A stretch of 52,215 bases of DNA from Streptomyces poriferorum (GTDB lineage Bacteria; Actinomycetota; Actinomycetes; Streptomycetales; Streptomycetaceae), in NCBI RefSeq assembly GCF_019399235.1, contig NZ_JAELVH010000060.1, positions 1 to 52,215 on the forward strand, read 5' to 3'. How positions within the stretch are numbered: position 1 is the stretch's first letter; each line of letters opens with the position of its first letter. Of this stretch, positions 34,810 through 49,007 are shown piece after piece. The translations under genes were made by a program, and so were the position numbers. The notes beneath the pieces were generated by a model. It worked only from the letters and a program-made list of their open reading frames with translations. It was not told where the DNA came from and searched no databases.

Positions 34810-36603
34810 GTGGCTGACGTACCTGCCGATCTTGCCGCAGTGTGGCCACGCGTGCTGGAGCAACTCCTCGGGGAGGGCCAGCAGGGCATCGAGCCGAAGG
34901 ACAAGCAGTGGATCGAGCGCTGCCAGCCGCTCGCCCTGGTCGCCGACACCGCGCTGCTCGCCGTCCCCAATGAATGGGGCAAGCGCGTCCTGGAGGGCCG
35001 GCTCGCCCCGCTCATCAGCGAGACCCTGAGCCGTGAGTGCGGGCGGCCGATCCGGATCGCGATCACGGTCGACGACTCCGCGGGCGACCCCCCGCATCCG
35101 CCGGCGCCCCCCATGCATCAGTCCCAGCAGCACCGCTACCAGGGGCCCCAGCACGAAGAGCGGCAGCACAACGACGGCTACGACGGATACGGCCACCGCC
35201 CCTCGGACGACGGCATGCCGACGGCCCGGCCCGCCTACCCCGACTATCAGCAGCAGCGCCCCGAACCGGGCGCCTGGCCGCGCACCCAGGAGGACCTCTC
35301 CTGGCAGCAGCCCCGGCTCGGCGGGTTCCAGGACCGCGAACCGTCCCCCGAGCAGTGGCGCGAGCCGTACGGAGGCGGCCGCCCCCAGCAGCAGCCGCAG
35401 CACGACTACCGTCCGCAACCGCCCGAGCGCCAGGGGTACGAGTCCCAGCGCCCCGAGCGCCACGACATGCAGGAGCCCCAGCACCGGCAGGGCGGTGGCA
35501 CCGGACGGCCCGGCGGCGGCACCGGCCCCATGGGCGCACAGCCCGCACCGGCGCCCGGCCCCGGTGAACCGCACGCCCGGCTGAACCCGAAGTACCTCTT
35601 CGACACCTTCGTCATCGGGGCGTCGAACCGGTTCGCGCACGCCGCGGCCGTCGCGGTGGCCGAAGCGCCCGCGAAGGCGTACAACCCGCTCTTCATCTAC
35701 GGGGAGTCGGGGCTCGGCAAGACCCACCTGCTGCATGCCATCGGGCACTACGCCCGCAGCCTCTATCCGGGCACCCGCGTGCGGTACGTGAGCTCGGAGG
35801 AGTTCACCAACGAGTTCATCAACTCGATCCGTGACGGCAAGGGCGACACCTTCCGCAAGCGGTACCGCGACGTGGACATCCTGCTGGTCGACGACATCCA
35901 GTTCCTGGCGAGCAAGGAGTCGACGCAGGAGGAGTTCTTCCACACCTTCAATACGCTCCACAACGCCAACAAGCAGATCGTGCTGTCCTCGGACCGCCCG
36001 CCCAAGCAGCTGGTGACCCTGGAGGACCGGCTGCGGAATCGTTTCGAGTGGGGTCTGACCACCGATGTGCAGCCTCCGGAGCTGGAGACGCGCATCGCGA
36101 TCCTGCGCAAGAAGGCGGTACAGGAGCAGCTCAACGCCCCGCCGGAGGTCCTGGAGTTCATCGCCTCCCGTATCTCCCGCAACATCCGTGAGCTGGAGGG
36201 CGCCCTGATCCGGGTGACGGCCTTCGCCAGCCTCAACCGTCAGCCGGTGGACCTCGGGCTGACCGAGATCGTGCTGAAGGACCTGATCCCCGGCGGCGAG
36301 GACTCTGCTCCGGAGATCACGGCGACGGCCATCATGGCGGCGACCGCGGACTACTTCGGTCTGACGGTGGAGGATCTCTGCGGGTCCTCCCGCAGCCGTG
36401 TGCTGGTGACGGCGCGCCAGATCGCCATGTACCTGTGCCGCGAGCTGACGGACCTGTCACTGCCCAAGATCGGCGCCCAGTTCGGCGGCCGGGACCATAC
36501 GACGGTGATGCACGCCGACCGCAAGATCCGCGCGCTGATGGCGGAGCGGCGCTCCATCTACAACCAGGTCACCGAGCTCACCAACCGCATCAAGAACGGC
36601 TGA
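34810..36603 (+). CDS. dnaA: Chromosomal replication initiator DnaA
   Basis: DnaA-ATP binds DnaA boxes and melts oriC. The 597-residue protein has domain I (1-90), a very long flexible domain II rich in Gln, Pro and Arg (95-255, a Streptomyces trait), the AAA+ domain III (Walker A GESGLGKT 298-305, Walker B LLVDDIQF 358-365) and DNA-binding domain IV with [20 protein letters not shown] and the signature [10 protein letters not shown]. The start is GTG 34810. A 19-bp hairpin follows, then oriC. It is autoregulated through the two boxes upstream of its promoter. Confidence 0.98.
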   Translation: MADVPADLAAVWPRVLEQLLGEGQQGIEPKDKQWIERCQPLALVADTALLAVPNEWGKRVLEGRLAPLISETLSRECGRPIRIAITVDDSAGDPPHPPAPPMHQSQQHRYQGPQHEERQHNDGYDGYGHRPSDDGMPTARPAYPDYQQQRPEPGAWPRTQEDLSWQQPRLGGFQDREPSPEQWREPYGGGRPQQQPQHDYRPQPPERQGYESQRPERHDMQEPQHRQGGGTGRPGGGTGPMGAQPAPAPGPGEPHARLNPKYLFDTFVIGASNRFAHAAAVAVAEAPAKAYNPLFIYGESGLGKTHLLHAIGHYARSLYPGTRVRYVSSEEFTNEFINSIRDGKGDTFRKRYRDVDILLVDDIQFLASKESTQEEFFHTFNTLHNANKQIVLSSDRPPKQLVTLEDRLRNRFEWGLTTDVQPPELETRIAILRKKAVQEQLNAPPEVLEFIASRISRNIRELEGALIRVTAFASLNRQPVDLGLTEIVLKDLIPGGEDSAPEITATAIMAATADYFGLTVEDLCGSSRSRVLVTARQIAMYLCRELTDLSLPKIGAQFGGRDHTTVMHADRKIRALMAERRSIYNQVTELTNRIKNG

Positions 36604-36637
36604 CGGCACACCGCGGCCGGCCCCACGCACGCGACCG

Positions 36638-36680
36638 AAGGGCGCTGTGCGGACTCGTCAGGAGTCCGCACAGCGCCCTT
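36638..36680 (+). terminator. Terminator of dnaA
   Basis: Perfect 19-bp arms (36638-36656 and 36662-36680) enclose the loop GTCAG, 35 bp past the dnaA stop. It isolates the gene from oriC. Confidence 0.92.
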
Positions 36681-36810
36681 CTCCGTTCCCCGTGGAGCGC
36701 CCGGCAACCCCTGTTCGCGGCGATGGTGAGGCGCTCGGGGACCGTCGTCACGACGATGACGAGCGCTTCTGCCCGGCCTCGCTGTTCGAATACCCGCCAG
36801 GACACGGGTG

Positions 36811-37383
36811 TTCTCCACAGATCTGGGGAGAATTTTCCCTCCACAGCCTGGGGATTCAAAAGTTGTCCATACTGCTTCCACAGGCGAGACAGCCGATAGT
36901 CCATCAGGCCAGCTCAGGGGCCTGGGGATTTGTGGTCAACAATGATCCACAGCCTGTGGACAAGTTTTTCGTCCACAGGGGGCCGACGACGTTGTCCACC
37001 GTCGGCCCACAGGACGGCGGCCGTTTTCCCCAGGGATGACGGGCTTCTCCACACCGCTGTCCACTGTTCGGCAACGCAACACCCGCTTTCACCGCCCCGA
37101 GTGAAAGGCGTCACACCGAGAGGGTCGGTTGGGCTGTGGGGAACGTGGGTAAAGCTGGGGACAGCCCTGGGGAGAAACCCCCCTGCCCTGTGCATCGGGT
37201 GTGCACAACTTTCGGGTGTCCACAGAAACACCGGGTTGTCCACCGGTGCCACCCACAGGGTCGGTGGACAAAAAACTGGTTCTGACCTGCGAAAACGACG
37301 TTATCCACCGTTTCCACAGGCCCTACTACTACTGCCACCTATAGTTAGCCCGGAATCCGCTTCGAAGTGGGGCCTGTGCACAA
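36811..37383. other. oriC: Chromosomal origin of replication oriC
   Basis: The 953-bp gap between dnaA and dnaN holds clustered DnaA boxes related to TTGTCCACA. Forward: 36811 (TTCTCCACA), 36863 (TTGTCCATA), 36943 (TGATCCACA), 36969 (TCGTCCACA), 36992 and 37236 (TTGTCCACC), 37045 (TTCTCCACA), 37057 (CTGTCCACT), 37216 (GTGTCCACA), 37301 (TTATCCACC), 37310 (GTTTCCACA). Reverse: 36931 (TGTGGTCAA), 36955 (TGTGGACAA, perfect), 37135 (TGTGGGGAA), 37200 and 37375 (TGTGCACAA), 37263 (GGTGGACAA). Streptomyces oriC is known to carry 19 such boxes. Short A/T runs lie near 36963-36970 and 37269-37276. The AT-richer block 37321-37350 includes TATAGT (37340-37345), a possible -10 for dnaN. Confidence 0.95.
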
Positions 37384-37556
37384 CTCGGCGCCGGAGCTCT
37401 CCGAACCTCTCGTCGCGACTTGACCCCGAGCAGCACCGAGTGTCGGTGCCGTACGTCAGACTGGTCCCCGGCGTCCTCCCCCCGGCATCGGTGGAGCGAC
37501 CCGACCAGACGACGAAGGCCAGCAGGGCGAGCGAGCAACAGCAGGAGGCGGTTCCG

Positions 37557-38687
37557 GTGAAGATCCGGGTGGAGCGCGATGTACTCGCGGAGGCTGTGGC
37601 CTGGGTGGCCCGTAGCCTCCCGGCCCGTCCGCCGGCGCCCGTTCTTGCGGGCCTTCTGCTGAAGACTGAGGACGGCGCCCTCAGCTTCTCGAGCTTCGAC
37701 TACGAGGTCTCGGCCCGGGTCTCGGTGGATGCCGAGATCGAGGAGGACGGCACGGTGCTCGTCTCCGGCCGGCTGCTCGCCGACATCTGCCGCGCCCTGC
37801 CCAACCGGCCGGTGGAGATTTCCACAGACGGTGTACGGGCGACGGTCGCCTGCGGATCCTCGCGGTTCACACTCCACACCCTTCCTGTGGAGGAGTACCC
37901 CGCACTTCCGCAGATGCCGACCGCGACCGGCACCGTGCCCGGTGAGGTCTTCGCCTCCGCCGCCGCCCAGGTCGCCATCGCCGCGGGCCGCGACGACACG
38001 CTGCCCGTGCTCACCGGTGTGCGCATCGAGATCGAGGGCGACACCGTCACCCTCGCCTCCACCGACCGCTACCGCTTCGCGGTCCGCGAGTTCCTCTGGA
38101 AGCCGGAGAACGCCGACGCCTCCGCTGTCGCGCTGGTGCCCGCCAAGACGCTGCTGGACACGGCCAAGGCGCTGACCAGCGGTGACACCGTGACGCTGGC
38201 CCTGTCGGGCTCCGGCGCAGGTGAAGGTCTCATCGGCTTCGAGGGCGCGGGCCGGCGGACGACCACCCGACTGCTCGAAGGCGACCTGCCGAAGTACCGC
38301 ACTCTCTTCCCCACCGAGTTCAACTCGGTCGCGGTCATCGAGACGGCCCCGTTCGTCGAGGCCGTCAAGCGCGTGGCCCTGGTGGCCGAGCGCAACACCC
38401 CGGTGCGGCTCAGCTTCGAGCAGGGCGTCCTGATCCTCGAAGCGGGTTCCAGCGACGACGCACAGGCTGTGGAGCGCGTCGACTCCGTGCTGGAGGGCGA
38501 CGACATCTCGATCGCCTTCAACCCGACCTTCCTGCTCGACGGCCTGAGCGCCATCGACTCGCCGGTCGCCCAGCTCTCCTTCACGACGTCCACCAAGCCC
38601 GCGCTGCTCAGCGGCCGGCCCGCTGTGGACGCCGAGGCGGACGATGCGTACAAGTACCTGATCATGCCGGTGCGCCTCTCCGGCTGA
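37557..38687 (+). CDS. dnaN: DNA polymerase III beta subunit (sliding clamp)
   Basis: DnaN forms the dimeric ring that holds the polymerase on DNA. The 376-residue protein has three clamp domains: MKIRVERDVLAEAVAWVARSLPARP at the start, GVRIEIEGDTVTLASTDRYRFAVRE in the middle and NPTFLLDGLSAI...YLIMPVRLSG at the end. The start is GTG 37557 with AGGAGG upstream; the frame is open back into oriC, but that DNA is DnaA-box sequence. A hairpin follows the stop. Confidence 0.97.
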   Translation: MKIRVERDVLAEAVAWVARSLPARPPAPVLAGLLLKTEDGALSFSSFDYEVSARVSVDAEIEEDGTVLVSGRLLADICRALPNRPVEISTDGVRATVACGSSRFTLHTLPVEEYPALPQMPTATGTVPGEVFASAAAQVAIAAGRDDTLPVLTGVRIEIEGDTVTLASTDRYRFAVREFLWKPENADASAVALVPAKTLLDTAKALTSGDTVTLALSGSGAGEGLIGFEGAGRRTTTRLLEGDLPKYRTLFPTEFNSVAVIETAPFVEAVKRVALVAERNTPVRLSFEQGVLILEAGSSDDAQAVERVDSVLEGDDISIAFNPTFLLDGLSAIDSPVAQLSFTTSTKPALLSGRPAVDAEADDAYKYLIMPVRLSG

Positions 38688-38697
38688 TCCGGTCACC

Positions 38698-38732
38698 GGT
38701 CCTGCCGTCGTTCGAGGAATCGCGGCAGGACC
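38698..38732 (+). terminator. Terminator of dnaN
   Basis: GGTCCTGCCG (38698-38707) and CGGCAGGACC (38723-38732) form a 10-bp stem with a 15-nt loop, 10 bp past the stop. Confidence 0.75.
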
Positions 38733-38833
38733 CGACGGGCATGTTCAGCGCCGAGCATGCCCGGCGTCCTGTCCCCCGCCGGGCGTAGGCTCGGTCCTGG
38801 GTACGAATCGGCACAACGCTTAAGGAATCTCTG

Positions 38834-39712
38834 ATGGAGCTCGGTCTCGTCGGCCTCGGCAAGATGGGCGGCAACATGCGCGAGCGCATCCGCCGCGCCG
38901 GCCACACCGTCATCGGTTACGACCGCAACCCGGACGTCGCCGATGTCCACAGCCTCGAAGAGCTTGTGGGCAAGCTCAAGGGCCCCCGCGTCGTGTGGGT
39001 CATGGTCCCGGCCGGTGCCGCGACCCAGTCCACGATCGACGAGCTGGCCGAGCTCCTCTCGCCCGGCGACATCGTCGTGGACGGCGGGAACTCCCGCTGG
39101 ACCGACGACGAGAAGCACGCCGTCGAGCTGGGCATCAAGGGCATCGGTTTCGTCGACTGCGGCGTCTCCGGCGGCGTCTGGGGCCTGGAGAACGGCTACG
39201 CGCTGATGTACGGCGGCGACGCCGAGCACGTCGCGAAGGTCCAGCCGGTCTTCGACGCCCTGAAGCCCGAGGGCGACTTCGGTTCCGTCCACGCGGGCAA
39301 GGTCGGCGCCGGCCACTTCGCGAAGATGGTCCACAACGGCATCGAGTACGCCATGATGCAGGCCTACGCCGAGGGCTGGGAGCTCCTGGAGAAGGTCGAC
39401 TCCGTCACGGACGTGCGCGAGGTCTTCCGCTCCTGGCAGGAGGGCACGGTCATCCGTTCCTGGCTGCTCGACCTGGCGGTCAACGCGCTGGACGACGACG
39501 AGCACCTGGACCAGCTCCGTGGCTTCGCCGCCGACTCCGGCGAGGGCCGCTGGACGGTGGAGGCGGCCATCGACAACGCCGTTCCGCTGCCCGCGATCAC
39601 CGCGTCGCTCTTCGCGCGCTTCGCCTCGCGCCAGGACGACTCCCCGCAGATGAAGATGATCGCCGCGCTGCGCAACCAGTTCGGCGGCCACGCGGTCGAG
39701 AACAAGAAGTAG
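38834..39712 (+). CDS. gnd: 6-phosphogluconate dehydrogenase (decarboxylating, short form)
   Basis: The enzyme oxidatively decarboxylates 6-phosphogluconate to ribulose-5-phosphate in the pentose phosphate pathway. The 292-residue protein is the short, often NAD-preferring type. It has the Rossmann motif [13 protein letters not shown] (3-15), [36 protein letters not shown] and [18 protein letters not shown], which holds the catalytic Lys. It sits between dnaN and recF, as is known for Streptomyces, interrupting the dnaN-recF order of most bacteria. AAGGAATC serves as ribosome binding site. Confidence 0.95.
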   Translation: MELGLVGLGKMGGNMRERIRRAGHTVIGYDRNPDVADVHSLEELVGKLKGPRVVWVMVPAGAATQSTIDELAELLSPGDIVVDGGNSRWTDDEKHAVELGIKGIGFVDCGVSGGVWGLENGYALMYGGDAEHVAKVQPVFDALKPEGDFGSVHAGKVGAGHFAKMVHNGIEYAMMQAYAEGWELLEKVDSVTDVREVFRSWQEGTVIRSWLLDLAVNALDDDEHLDQLRGFAADSGEGRWTVEAAIDNAVPLPAITASLFARFASRQDDSPQMKMIAALRNQFGGHAVENKK

Positions 39713-39816
39713 CGGCCGGGAACAAGCAGCAGCCGCAACGGGGAGCGGGACGGCACCGAAGGTCCGCCCCGCCCCACGAAGCACGGAGCAGGAAGCCGGA
39801 AAGGTCGGCGTACACC

Positions 39817-40947
39817 ATGCATGTCACGCATCTGTCGCTGGCCGACTTCCGCTCGTACGCCCGGGTCGAGGTGCCTCTCGACCCGGGCGTCACCGCGTTC
39901 GTGGGCGCCAACGGCCAGGGCAAGACCAATCTCGTCGAGGCCGTCGGTTACCTCGCGACGCTCGGCAGCCACCGCGTCTCCTCCGACGCGCCCCTGGTGC
40001 GGATGGGGGCCGACCGGGCCGTCATCCGGGCGGCCGTCACCCAGGGCGAGCGGTCCCAGCTGGTCGAGCTGGAGCTGAACCCGGGCAAGGCCAATCGTGC
40101 CCGGATCAATAGATCGTCCCAGGTCAGACCCCGTGATGTGCTGGGGATAGTACGCACGGTGCTGTTCGCGCCGGAGGATCTCGCGCTGGTCAAGGGCGAC
40201 CCCGGCGAGCGCCGGCGGTTCCTCGACGAGCTGGTCACCGCGCGTTCGCCGCGCATGGCCGGGGTGCGCTCCGACTACGAGCGCGTGCTGAAACAGCGCA
40301 ACACGCTGCTGAAGTCCGCGGCGATGGCGCGCCGCCACGGCGGACGGTCCATGGACCTGTCGACGCTCGACGTCTGGGACCAGCATCTGGGCCGGGTGGG
40401 TGCCGAGCTGCTGGCGCAGCGGCTGGATCTGATCGCGACGCTGCAGCCCCTGGCCGACAAGGCGTACGCGGACGTGGCGCCGGGCGGCGGTCCGGTGACG
40501 CTGGAGTACCGGAGCTCGGTGGGCGCGGAGGTGGAGTCCGCGCGCACGCGCGAGGAGCTGTACGGGCAGCTGATCGCGGCCCTCGCCGACGTGCGCAAGC
40601 AGGAGATCGAGCGCGGTGTGACGCTGGTAGGCCCGCACCGCGACGACCTGGTCCTGGGCCTGCGCGGAATGCCGGCCAAGGGGTACGCCAGCCATGGGGA
40701 GTCCTGGTCGTACGCGCTGGCCCTGCGGCTGGCCTCGTACGATCTGCTGCGCTCCGAGGGCAATGAGCCGGTGCTGGTCCTGGACGACGTCTTCGCCGAA
40801 CTGGACGCACGGCGCCGGGAGCGGCTGGCCGAGCTGGTGGCCCCCGGCGAGCAGGTGCTCGTGACGGCCGCGGTGGACGACGACGTCCCCGGGGTGCTCG
40901 CGGGGACGCGGTACGCGGTGTCCGCCGGTGAGGTGGAGCGGCTGTGA
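39817..40947 (+). CDS. recF: DNA repair and recombination protein RecF
   Basis: RecF is an SMC-like ATPase that loads RecA at gaps with RecO and RecR. The 376-residue protein begins [19 protein letters not shown], with Walker A GANGQGKT (30-37), the ABC signature region [15 protein letters not shown] and Walker [14 protein letters not shown]. The start is the first of two ATGs (39817); the second (39821) is out of frame. It overlaps dciA by 4 bp (GTGA). Confidence 0.96.
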   Translation: MHVTHLSLADFRSYARVEVPLDPGVTAFVGANGQGKTNLVEAVGYLATLGSHRVSSDAPLVRMGADRAVIRAAVTQGERSQLVELELNPGKANRARINRSSQVRPRDVLGIVRTVLFAPEDLALVKGDPGERRRFLDELVTARSPRMAGVRSDYERVLKQRNTLLKSAAMARRHGGRSMDLSTLDVWDQHLGRVGAELLAQRLDLIATLQPLADKAYADVAPGGGPVTLEYRSSVGAEVESARTREELYGQLIAALADVRKQEIERGVTLVGPHRDDLVLGLRGMPAKGYASHGESWSYALALRLASYDLLRSEGNEPVLVLDDVFAELDARRRERLAELVAPGEQVLVTAAVDDDVPGVLAGTRYAVSAGEVERL

Positions 40948-41504
40948 GCGGCGACGGGGACGGCAAGGACCCGGCCGGGGACCCGGCGAAGCAGCCGGAG
41001 CCCTCGGGAGTGGACCTGGCGCGGGTGGCCCTGCGCGCGGCGAAGGAGCAGGCGAAGGCGCGGGGTGCGGCCGCCCAGCAGAAGAAGCAGGCCCGGCGGG
41101 GCGGCGGGCTGCGCTCCGGTGCGCGCGCCGACGGCCGGGATCCGCTGCCGCTGGGTGCCGCCATCAACCGGCTGATCACCGAACGCGGCTGGGAGACGCC
41201 GGCCGCGGTGGGCGGTGTGATGGGCCGCTGGCCGCAGATCGTGGGTGACGATCTGGCCAATCACTGTGTGCCGTTGCGTTACGACGAGGACCCCGACGAG
41301 CGGGTGCTGACGGTGCAGTGCGACTCCACGGCGTGGGCGACGCAGCTGAGGCTGCTGGCGCCGCAGCTGGTGGCCCGGCTGAACGCGGATCTGGGGCACG
41401 GCACCGTCCGGATGATCAAGGTCCTGGGGCCGGGAGGGCCCGCGCGCAGATACGGTCCGCTGCGCGCCCCGGGCAGCACGGGCCCGGGCGACACCTATGG
41501 ATGA
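40944..41504 (+). CDS. dciA: DUF721/DciA-type helicase-loading protein
   Basis: DciA (DUF721) is the ancestral loader and regulator of the replicative helicase DnaB in bacteria without DnaC; the mycobacterial Rv0004 protein at this position is the best studied. The 186-residue protein has a basic N-terminal part (residues 20-60, with [19 protein letters not shown]), the DUF721 core ([38 protein letters not shown]) and a KH-like segment ([20 protein letters not shown]). It is translationally coupled to recF. Confidence 0.9.
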   Translation: MSGDGDGKDPAGDPAKQPEPSGVDLARVALRAAKEQAKARGAAAQQKKQARRGGGLRSGARADGRDPLPLGAAINRLITERGWETPAAVGGVMGRWPQIVGDDLANHCVPLRYDEDPDERVLTVQCDSTAWATQLRLLAPQLVARLNADLGHGTVRMIKVLGPGGPARRYGPLRAPGSTGPGDTYG

Positions 41505-44013
<2,509 letters not shown>

Positions 44014-44059
44014 GTCGGCCGTACAAGCAAGCCGCAGCGCGAAAGGACTTTGACCAGCA

Positions 44060-46729
<2,670 letters not shown>

Positions 46730-46732
46730 AGC

Positions 46733-47422
46733 GTGAGTGGAGCCACGGGCGCAGGTTCGGCCGCTTCAGGAGCCGGCGGGAACGGTGCCCGTGGCTCTGC
46801 CACGGACTCCCAAGGGGGCACTGTGACGGATACCCGGGGCCCTCAGCCCCAGTACGAGGGTTACGCGACCGGGCCGTTGCCCGGTGAGCGGGAACCCGCA
46901 CCGGGCCAGGCGGGCCCGTACCACCCGCCGCAGGCCTACCCCTCGCCTCCGGGCGGGACCCAGGGCGGCGGCCGGTCCCACGGGGGCCAGCAGGGCGCGG
47001 GAACGGCTCAGGCGACCCGTAGACCGCGCACGGGCGCGCGGACGACTCCGCGTACCCGCAAGGCGCGTCTGAGGGTGGCCAAGGCGGATCCGTGGTCGGT
47101 GATGAAGGTCAGCTTCCTGCTGTCCATCGCGCTCGGCATCTGCACGGTGGTCGCCTCCGCGGTGCTGTGGATGGTCATGGACGCCATGGGCGTCTTCGAG
47201 ACCGTCGGCGGCACCATCAGCGAGGCGACCGGTTCCAACGAGGGCAACGGCTTCGACCTGCAGTCGTTCCTCTCGCTGCCGCGGGTGCTGATCTTCACCT
47301 CGGTCATCGCGGTGATCGACGTGGTGCTGGCGACCGCGCTGGCGACGCTGGGCGCCTTCATCTACAACCTGTCGGCGGGCTTCGTGGGCGGAGTCGAGCT
47401 CACGCTGGCCGAGGACGAGTAG
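46733..47422 (+). CDS. DUF3566 transmembrane protein
   Basis: The 229-residue protein has a Gly/Pro-rich cytoplasmic start (1-100), a basic stretch (TTPRTRKARLRVAK), then two membrane helices (about 122-148 and 184-212) in the DUF3566 domain. It matches M. tuberculosis Rv0007 in position and layout. The function is unknown; conserved linkage to gyrase suggests a housekeeping envelope role. The start is GTG 46733, with GAGGAG inside the gyrA end acting as ribosome binding site. The tRNA-Ile gene follows 77 bp later. Confidence 0.9.
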   Translation: MSGATGAGSAASGAGGNGARGSATDSQGGTVTDTRGPQPQYEGYATGPLPGEREPAPGQAGPYHPPQAYPSPPGGTQGGGRSHGGQQGAGTAQATRRPRTGARTTPRTRKARLRVAKADPWSVMKVSFLLSIALGICTVVASAVLWMVMDAMGVFETVGGTISEATGSNEGNGFDLQSFLSLPRVLIFTSVIAVIDVVLATALATLGAFIYNLSAGFVGGVELTLAEDE

Positions 47423-47499
47423 CGGTACGGGTATCGATTTTGGGACTGGCCCCGACGTGCGCTAATCTTCTTCACGTCAGCGCGACACAAAAGCGCGGC

Positions 47500-47573
47500 G
47501 GGGCTATAGCTCAGTTGGTTAGAGCGCATCCCTGATAAGGATGAGGCCACAGGTTCAAATCCTGTTAGCCCCA
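47500..47573 (+). tRNA. ileT: tRNA-Ile (anticodon GAT)
   Basis: The 74-nt cloverleaf is complete: acceptor GGGGCTA/TAGCCCC, D arm GCTC-GAGC, anticodon arm CATCC-CTGATAA-GGATG with GAT at 47534-47536, variable loop AGGCC, T arm ACAGG-TTCAAAT-CCTGT and discriminator A. The 3' CCA is not encoded (the sequence continues ACAG). The tRNA-Ala often found next to it in bacteria is absent here. Confidence 0.98.
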
Positions 47574-47591
47574 CAGCAGTAAGTAGCAGGT

Positions 47592-47629
47592 CGGAAGGCC
47601 GGTAGATCCCAGGATCTACCGGCCTTCCG
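47592..47629 (+). terminator. Terminator of tRNA-Ile
   Basis: CGGAAGGCCGGTAGATCC (47592-47609) and its exact complement (47612-47629) form an 18-bp stem over 2 nt, 18 bp beyond the tRNA. The rest of the 47574-48029 interval holds the frameshifted remnant and three hairpins listed separately. Confidence 0.92.
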
Positions 47630-47703
47630 CGTATGTGCGGCCCTGGAGCTTCCGCACGGTGAGCGCCTCGACGGATCGAGGCGTGGGACCGCGTGGAGTA
47701 CGA

Positions 47704-47891
47704 GGTGACCGGCTGATCGCCCTGGCAGGCATGGCGGTCCACCCGGTGCCGTCGCTGATCGCCCCAACCGGGGCGGGGACAACCGGTGGCTGGTTCTGGT
47801 CGTCGACGTCGTCCTCGGCGCGACGTTCCTGGGCTGGGTGGTGGCCCTCGTGCCGGCCCTGCGCGGGCCCAGGGCCCCGTCCGTGGTGTGA
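47704..47891 (+). pseudogene. Frameshifted remnant of a superinfection-immunity-like small membrane protein
   Basis: Frame one reads LIALAGMAVHPVPSLIA (from 47713), and after a shift within GGGGCGGGGAC (about 47770-47780) another frame reads NRWLVLVVDVVLGATFLGWVV then ALVPALRGPRAPSVV and stops at 47889-47891. The two pieces, joined, look like the PF14373 small two-helix superinfection immunity family (P-S-L-I-A, then LLGWTFIGWVVALVWAL). No frame alone gives a gene. It may be a true pseudogene or a sequencing error in a G run. Family assignment is from memory of the motif and is moderately sure. Confidence 0.5.
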
Positions 47892-47906
47892 CCCCGGCCC
47901 GGAGGA

Positions 47907-48007
47907 CCCCGCAGGACACCCTGCGGGGCGTGACGCCGGCCGGCCCGCAGGGCACCACCCTGCGGGCATGAAGAAGGCCCCTGCCGGGGATCCCGGTCCA
48001 GGGGCCT
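47907..48007. terminator. Three consecutive GC-rich hairpins
   Basis: Hairpin 1: CCCCGCAGG (47907-47915) / CCTGCGGGG (47920-47928). Hairpin 2: CCCGCAGGG (47944-47952) / CCCTGCGGG (47958-47966). Hairpin 3: AGGCCCCTG (47975-47983) / CAGGGGCCT (47999-48007), with an inner CCGGG/CCCGG. The first two share sequence. The third lies 22 bp beyond the stop of the minus-strand gene at 48030 and is probably its terminator. Confidence 0.65.
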
Positions 48008-48029
48008 CGCGTTGTCAGGCGCGGTGCGC

Positions 48030-48404
48030 TCAGGGTGGCAGGGGGACGCCGTCCTGAGCCTGGGCGTTGCCGAGGGCGGTGCGGGTGCCGTGCGGGGCGC
48101 GGGCGGTGTCCAGGGTGTCAGGGGCGAGCGTCCGGGCGGCGGGCGAGGAACCGTGGGCCTCGGCGCGGATGCGCTGCTTCATTGTGGGCGGCAGCGCCCG
48201 GTCACGCGGGAGGGTCCATCGCACCGACGGGGCGGCCGGAGTTGCGGCGGTCCGGGCCCTGTGCTCGTGGCTCGTGGCCGCCGGCTCCGTGACCGTGGCT
48301 TCCGTGGCCGCCGCGGTGGAGCTTGCGAGGCCCAGGGACGCGAGGAGTGCGAAGAACGCGGTGATGAAGGCGGTCCAGATGCTCTTGGCCTTGAAGGTGC
48401 TCAT
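48030..48404 (-). CDS. Small secreted Ala-rich protein (DUF6344-like)
   Basis: The 124-residue protein starts with MSTFKAKSIWTAFITAFFAL, a short basic lead followed by a hydrophobic core, and ALASSTAAA as a likely signal peptidase region. The exported part is rich in Ala, Thr, Pro and contains SLPPTMKQRIRAEAHGSSP-like sequence (here RALPPTMKQRIRAEAHGSSP), which I recall from a Streptomyces family labelled DUF6344; no function is known. The ATG at 48404 has GAGGGG upstream. Codon use is typical of the host. Confidence 0.75.
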   Translation of the reverse strand: MSTFKAKSIWTAFITAFFALLASLGLASSTAAATEATVTEPAATSHEHRARTAATPAAPSVRWTLPRDRALPPTMKQRIRAEAHGSSPAARTLAPDTLDTARAPHGTRTALGNAQAQDGVPLPP

Positions 48405-48722
48405 GGCCCCTCACTTTCGGGTGGTCCGGTTTGCTTACCTTTCTGATGATGTGGATCCGGCTCGCGATTCCGTGGAGCGACGCCACCGATATGCCGTTCT
48501 TCAGATGAACACCACTCGTATGGTGCAACCGGTGCGGATATGAGGTGTCCGGGCGTCGAGTGCGGGTGCCGCCGGCACCCGTGTCCGCCGATGCACAGGC
48601 CGGCGATGATCGCTCCTCCGTAGGCGCCAGTTGGGTTGCGGGGAGGTCACCGGTCGATATCGGCCGATGTGTATAGTCGGGCAGCAGAATCCCCCAATGC
48701 CAAGGAAAGACGAGGTCGCGCG
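48405..48722. other. Intergenic region between DUF6344-like and DLW-39 genes
   Basis: In this 318-bp divergent gap a small hairpin, GGGTGCCG...CGGCACCC, lies near 48565-48582. A good -10 hexamer TATAGT (48672-48677) is found about 45 bp before the DLW-39 start, without a clear -35. I see no gene here. Confidence 0.5.
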
Positions 48723-48857
48723 GTGAAGAAGCTTCTCCTGGTCGCACTGGCCGCCATCGGCGGGCTCCTCGTGTACCGCCAGATCCAGGCGGATCGCGCC
48801 GAGCAGGATCTGTGGACGGAGGCGACTGACTCCGTGCCCGCAGGTTCGGGTGTGTGA
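48723..48857 (+). CDS. DLW-39 family small membrane protein
   Basis: The 44-residue protein reads MKKLLLVALAAIGGLLVYRQ, then IQADRAEQDLWTEATDSVP, with a single membrane helix (about 4-18) and the D-L-W motif that names the family. It is conserved near the gyrase region in Streptomyces and other actinobacteria; the function is unknown. The GTG start at 48723 follows GACGAGG. A hairpin closes the gene 20 bp past the stop. Confidence 0.88.
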   Translation: MKKLLLVALAAIGGLLVYRQIQADRAEQDLWTEATDSVPAGSGV

Positions 48858-48877
48858 GACAGAACAGCCTGTCGCGG

Positions 48878-48903
48878 GCCCCGGTCGCAGATGCGGCCGG
48901 GGC
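48878..48903 (+). terminator. Terminator of DLW-39 gene
   Basis: GCCCCGGTCGC (48878-48888) and GCGGCCGGGGC (48893-48903) form an 11-bp stem with one G-T pair and a 4-nt loop. Confidence 0.8.
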
Positions 48904-48946
48904 TTCGTGCTGTTGCGGGACCGTGACGCCTGTGCCCTTGAGTTCC

Positions 48947-48976
48947 CTTAAGCAAATCAATAGCTTGCTTGAGCAA
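48947..48976. promoter_or_regulatory. AT-rich inverted repeats upstream of VWA gene
   Basis: CTTAAGCAA (48947-48955) and TTGCTTGAG (48965-48973) are nearly exact complements, and TTGCTTGAGCAA (48965-48976) is itself a near-palindrome. This AT-rich island stands out in very GC-rich DNA, 32-61 bp before the GTG start. It resembles the operators of MarR-type repressors; the cognate regulator is not evident in the window. Confidence 0.5.
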
Positions 48977-49007
48977 AGAAACCGGGGTTCGGGGCGAGGG
49001 GGCACGG

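Noticed and set aside
39821..39823. Second ATG at the start of recF
   Set aside because: It is out of frame by one base with the conserved RecF N-terminus.
47500..47573. tRNA-Ile as an active att site of an integrated element
   Set aside because: No repeat of the tRNA 3' end and no integrase are visible in the following 4.6 kb; only the small remnant hints at past insertion.
47635..48057. A 140-codon open frame after tRNA-Ile as an intact gene
   Set aside because: Similarity to a small membrane family moves to another frame halfway, and the frame runs through two terminator hairpins.
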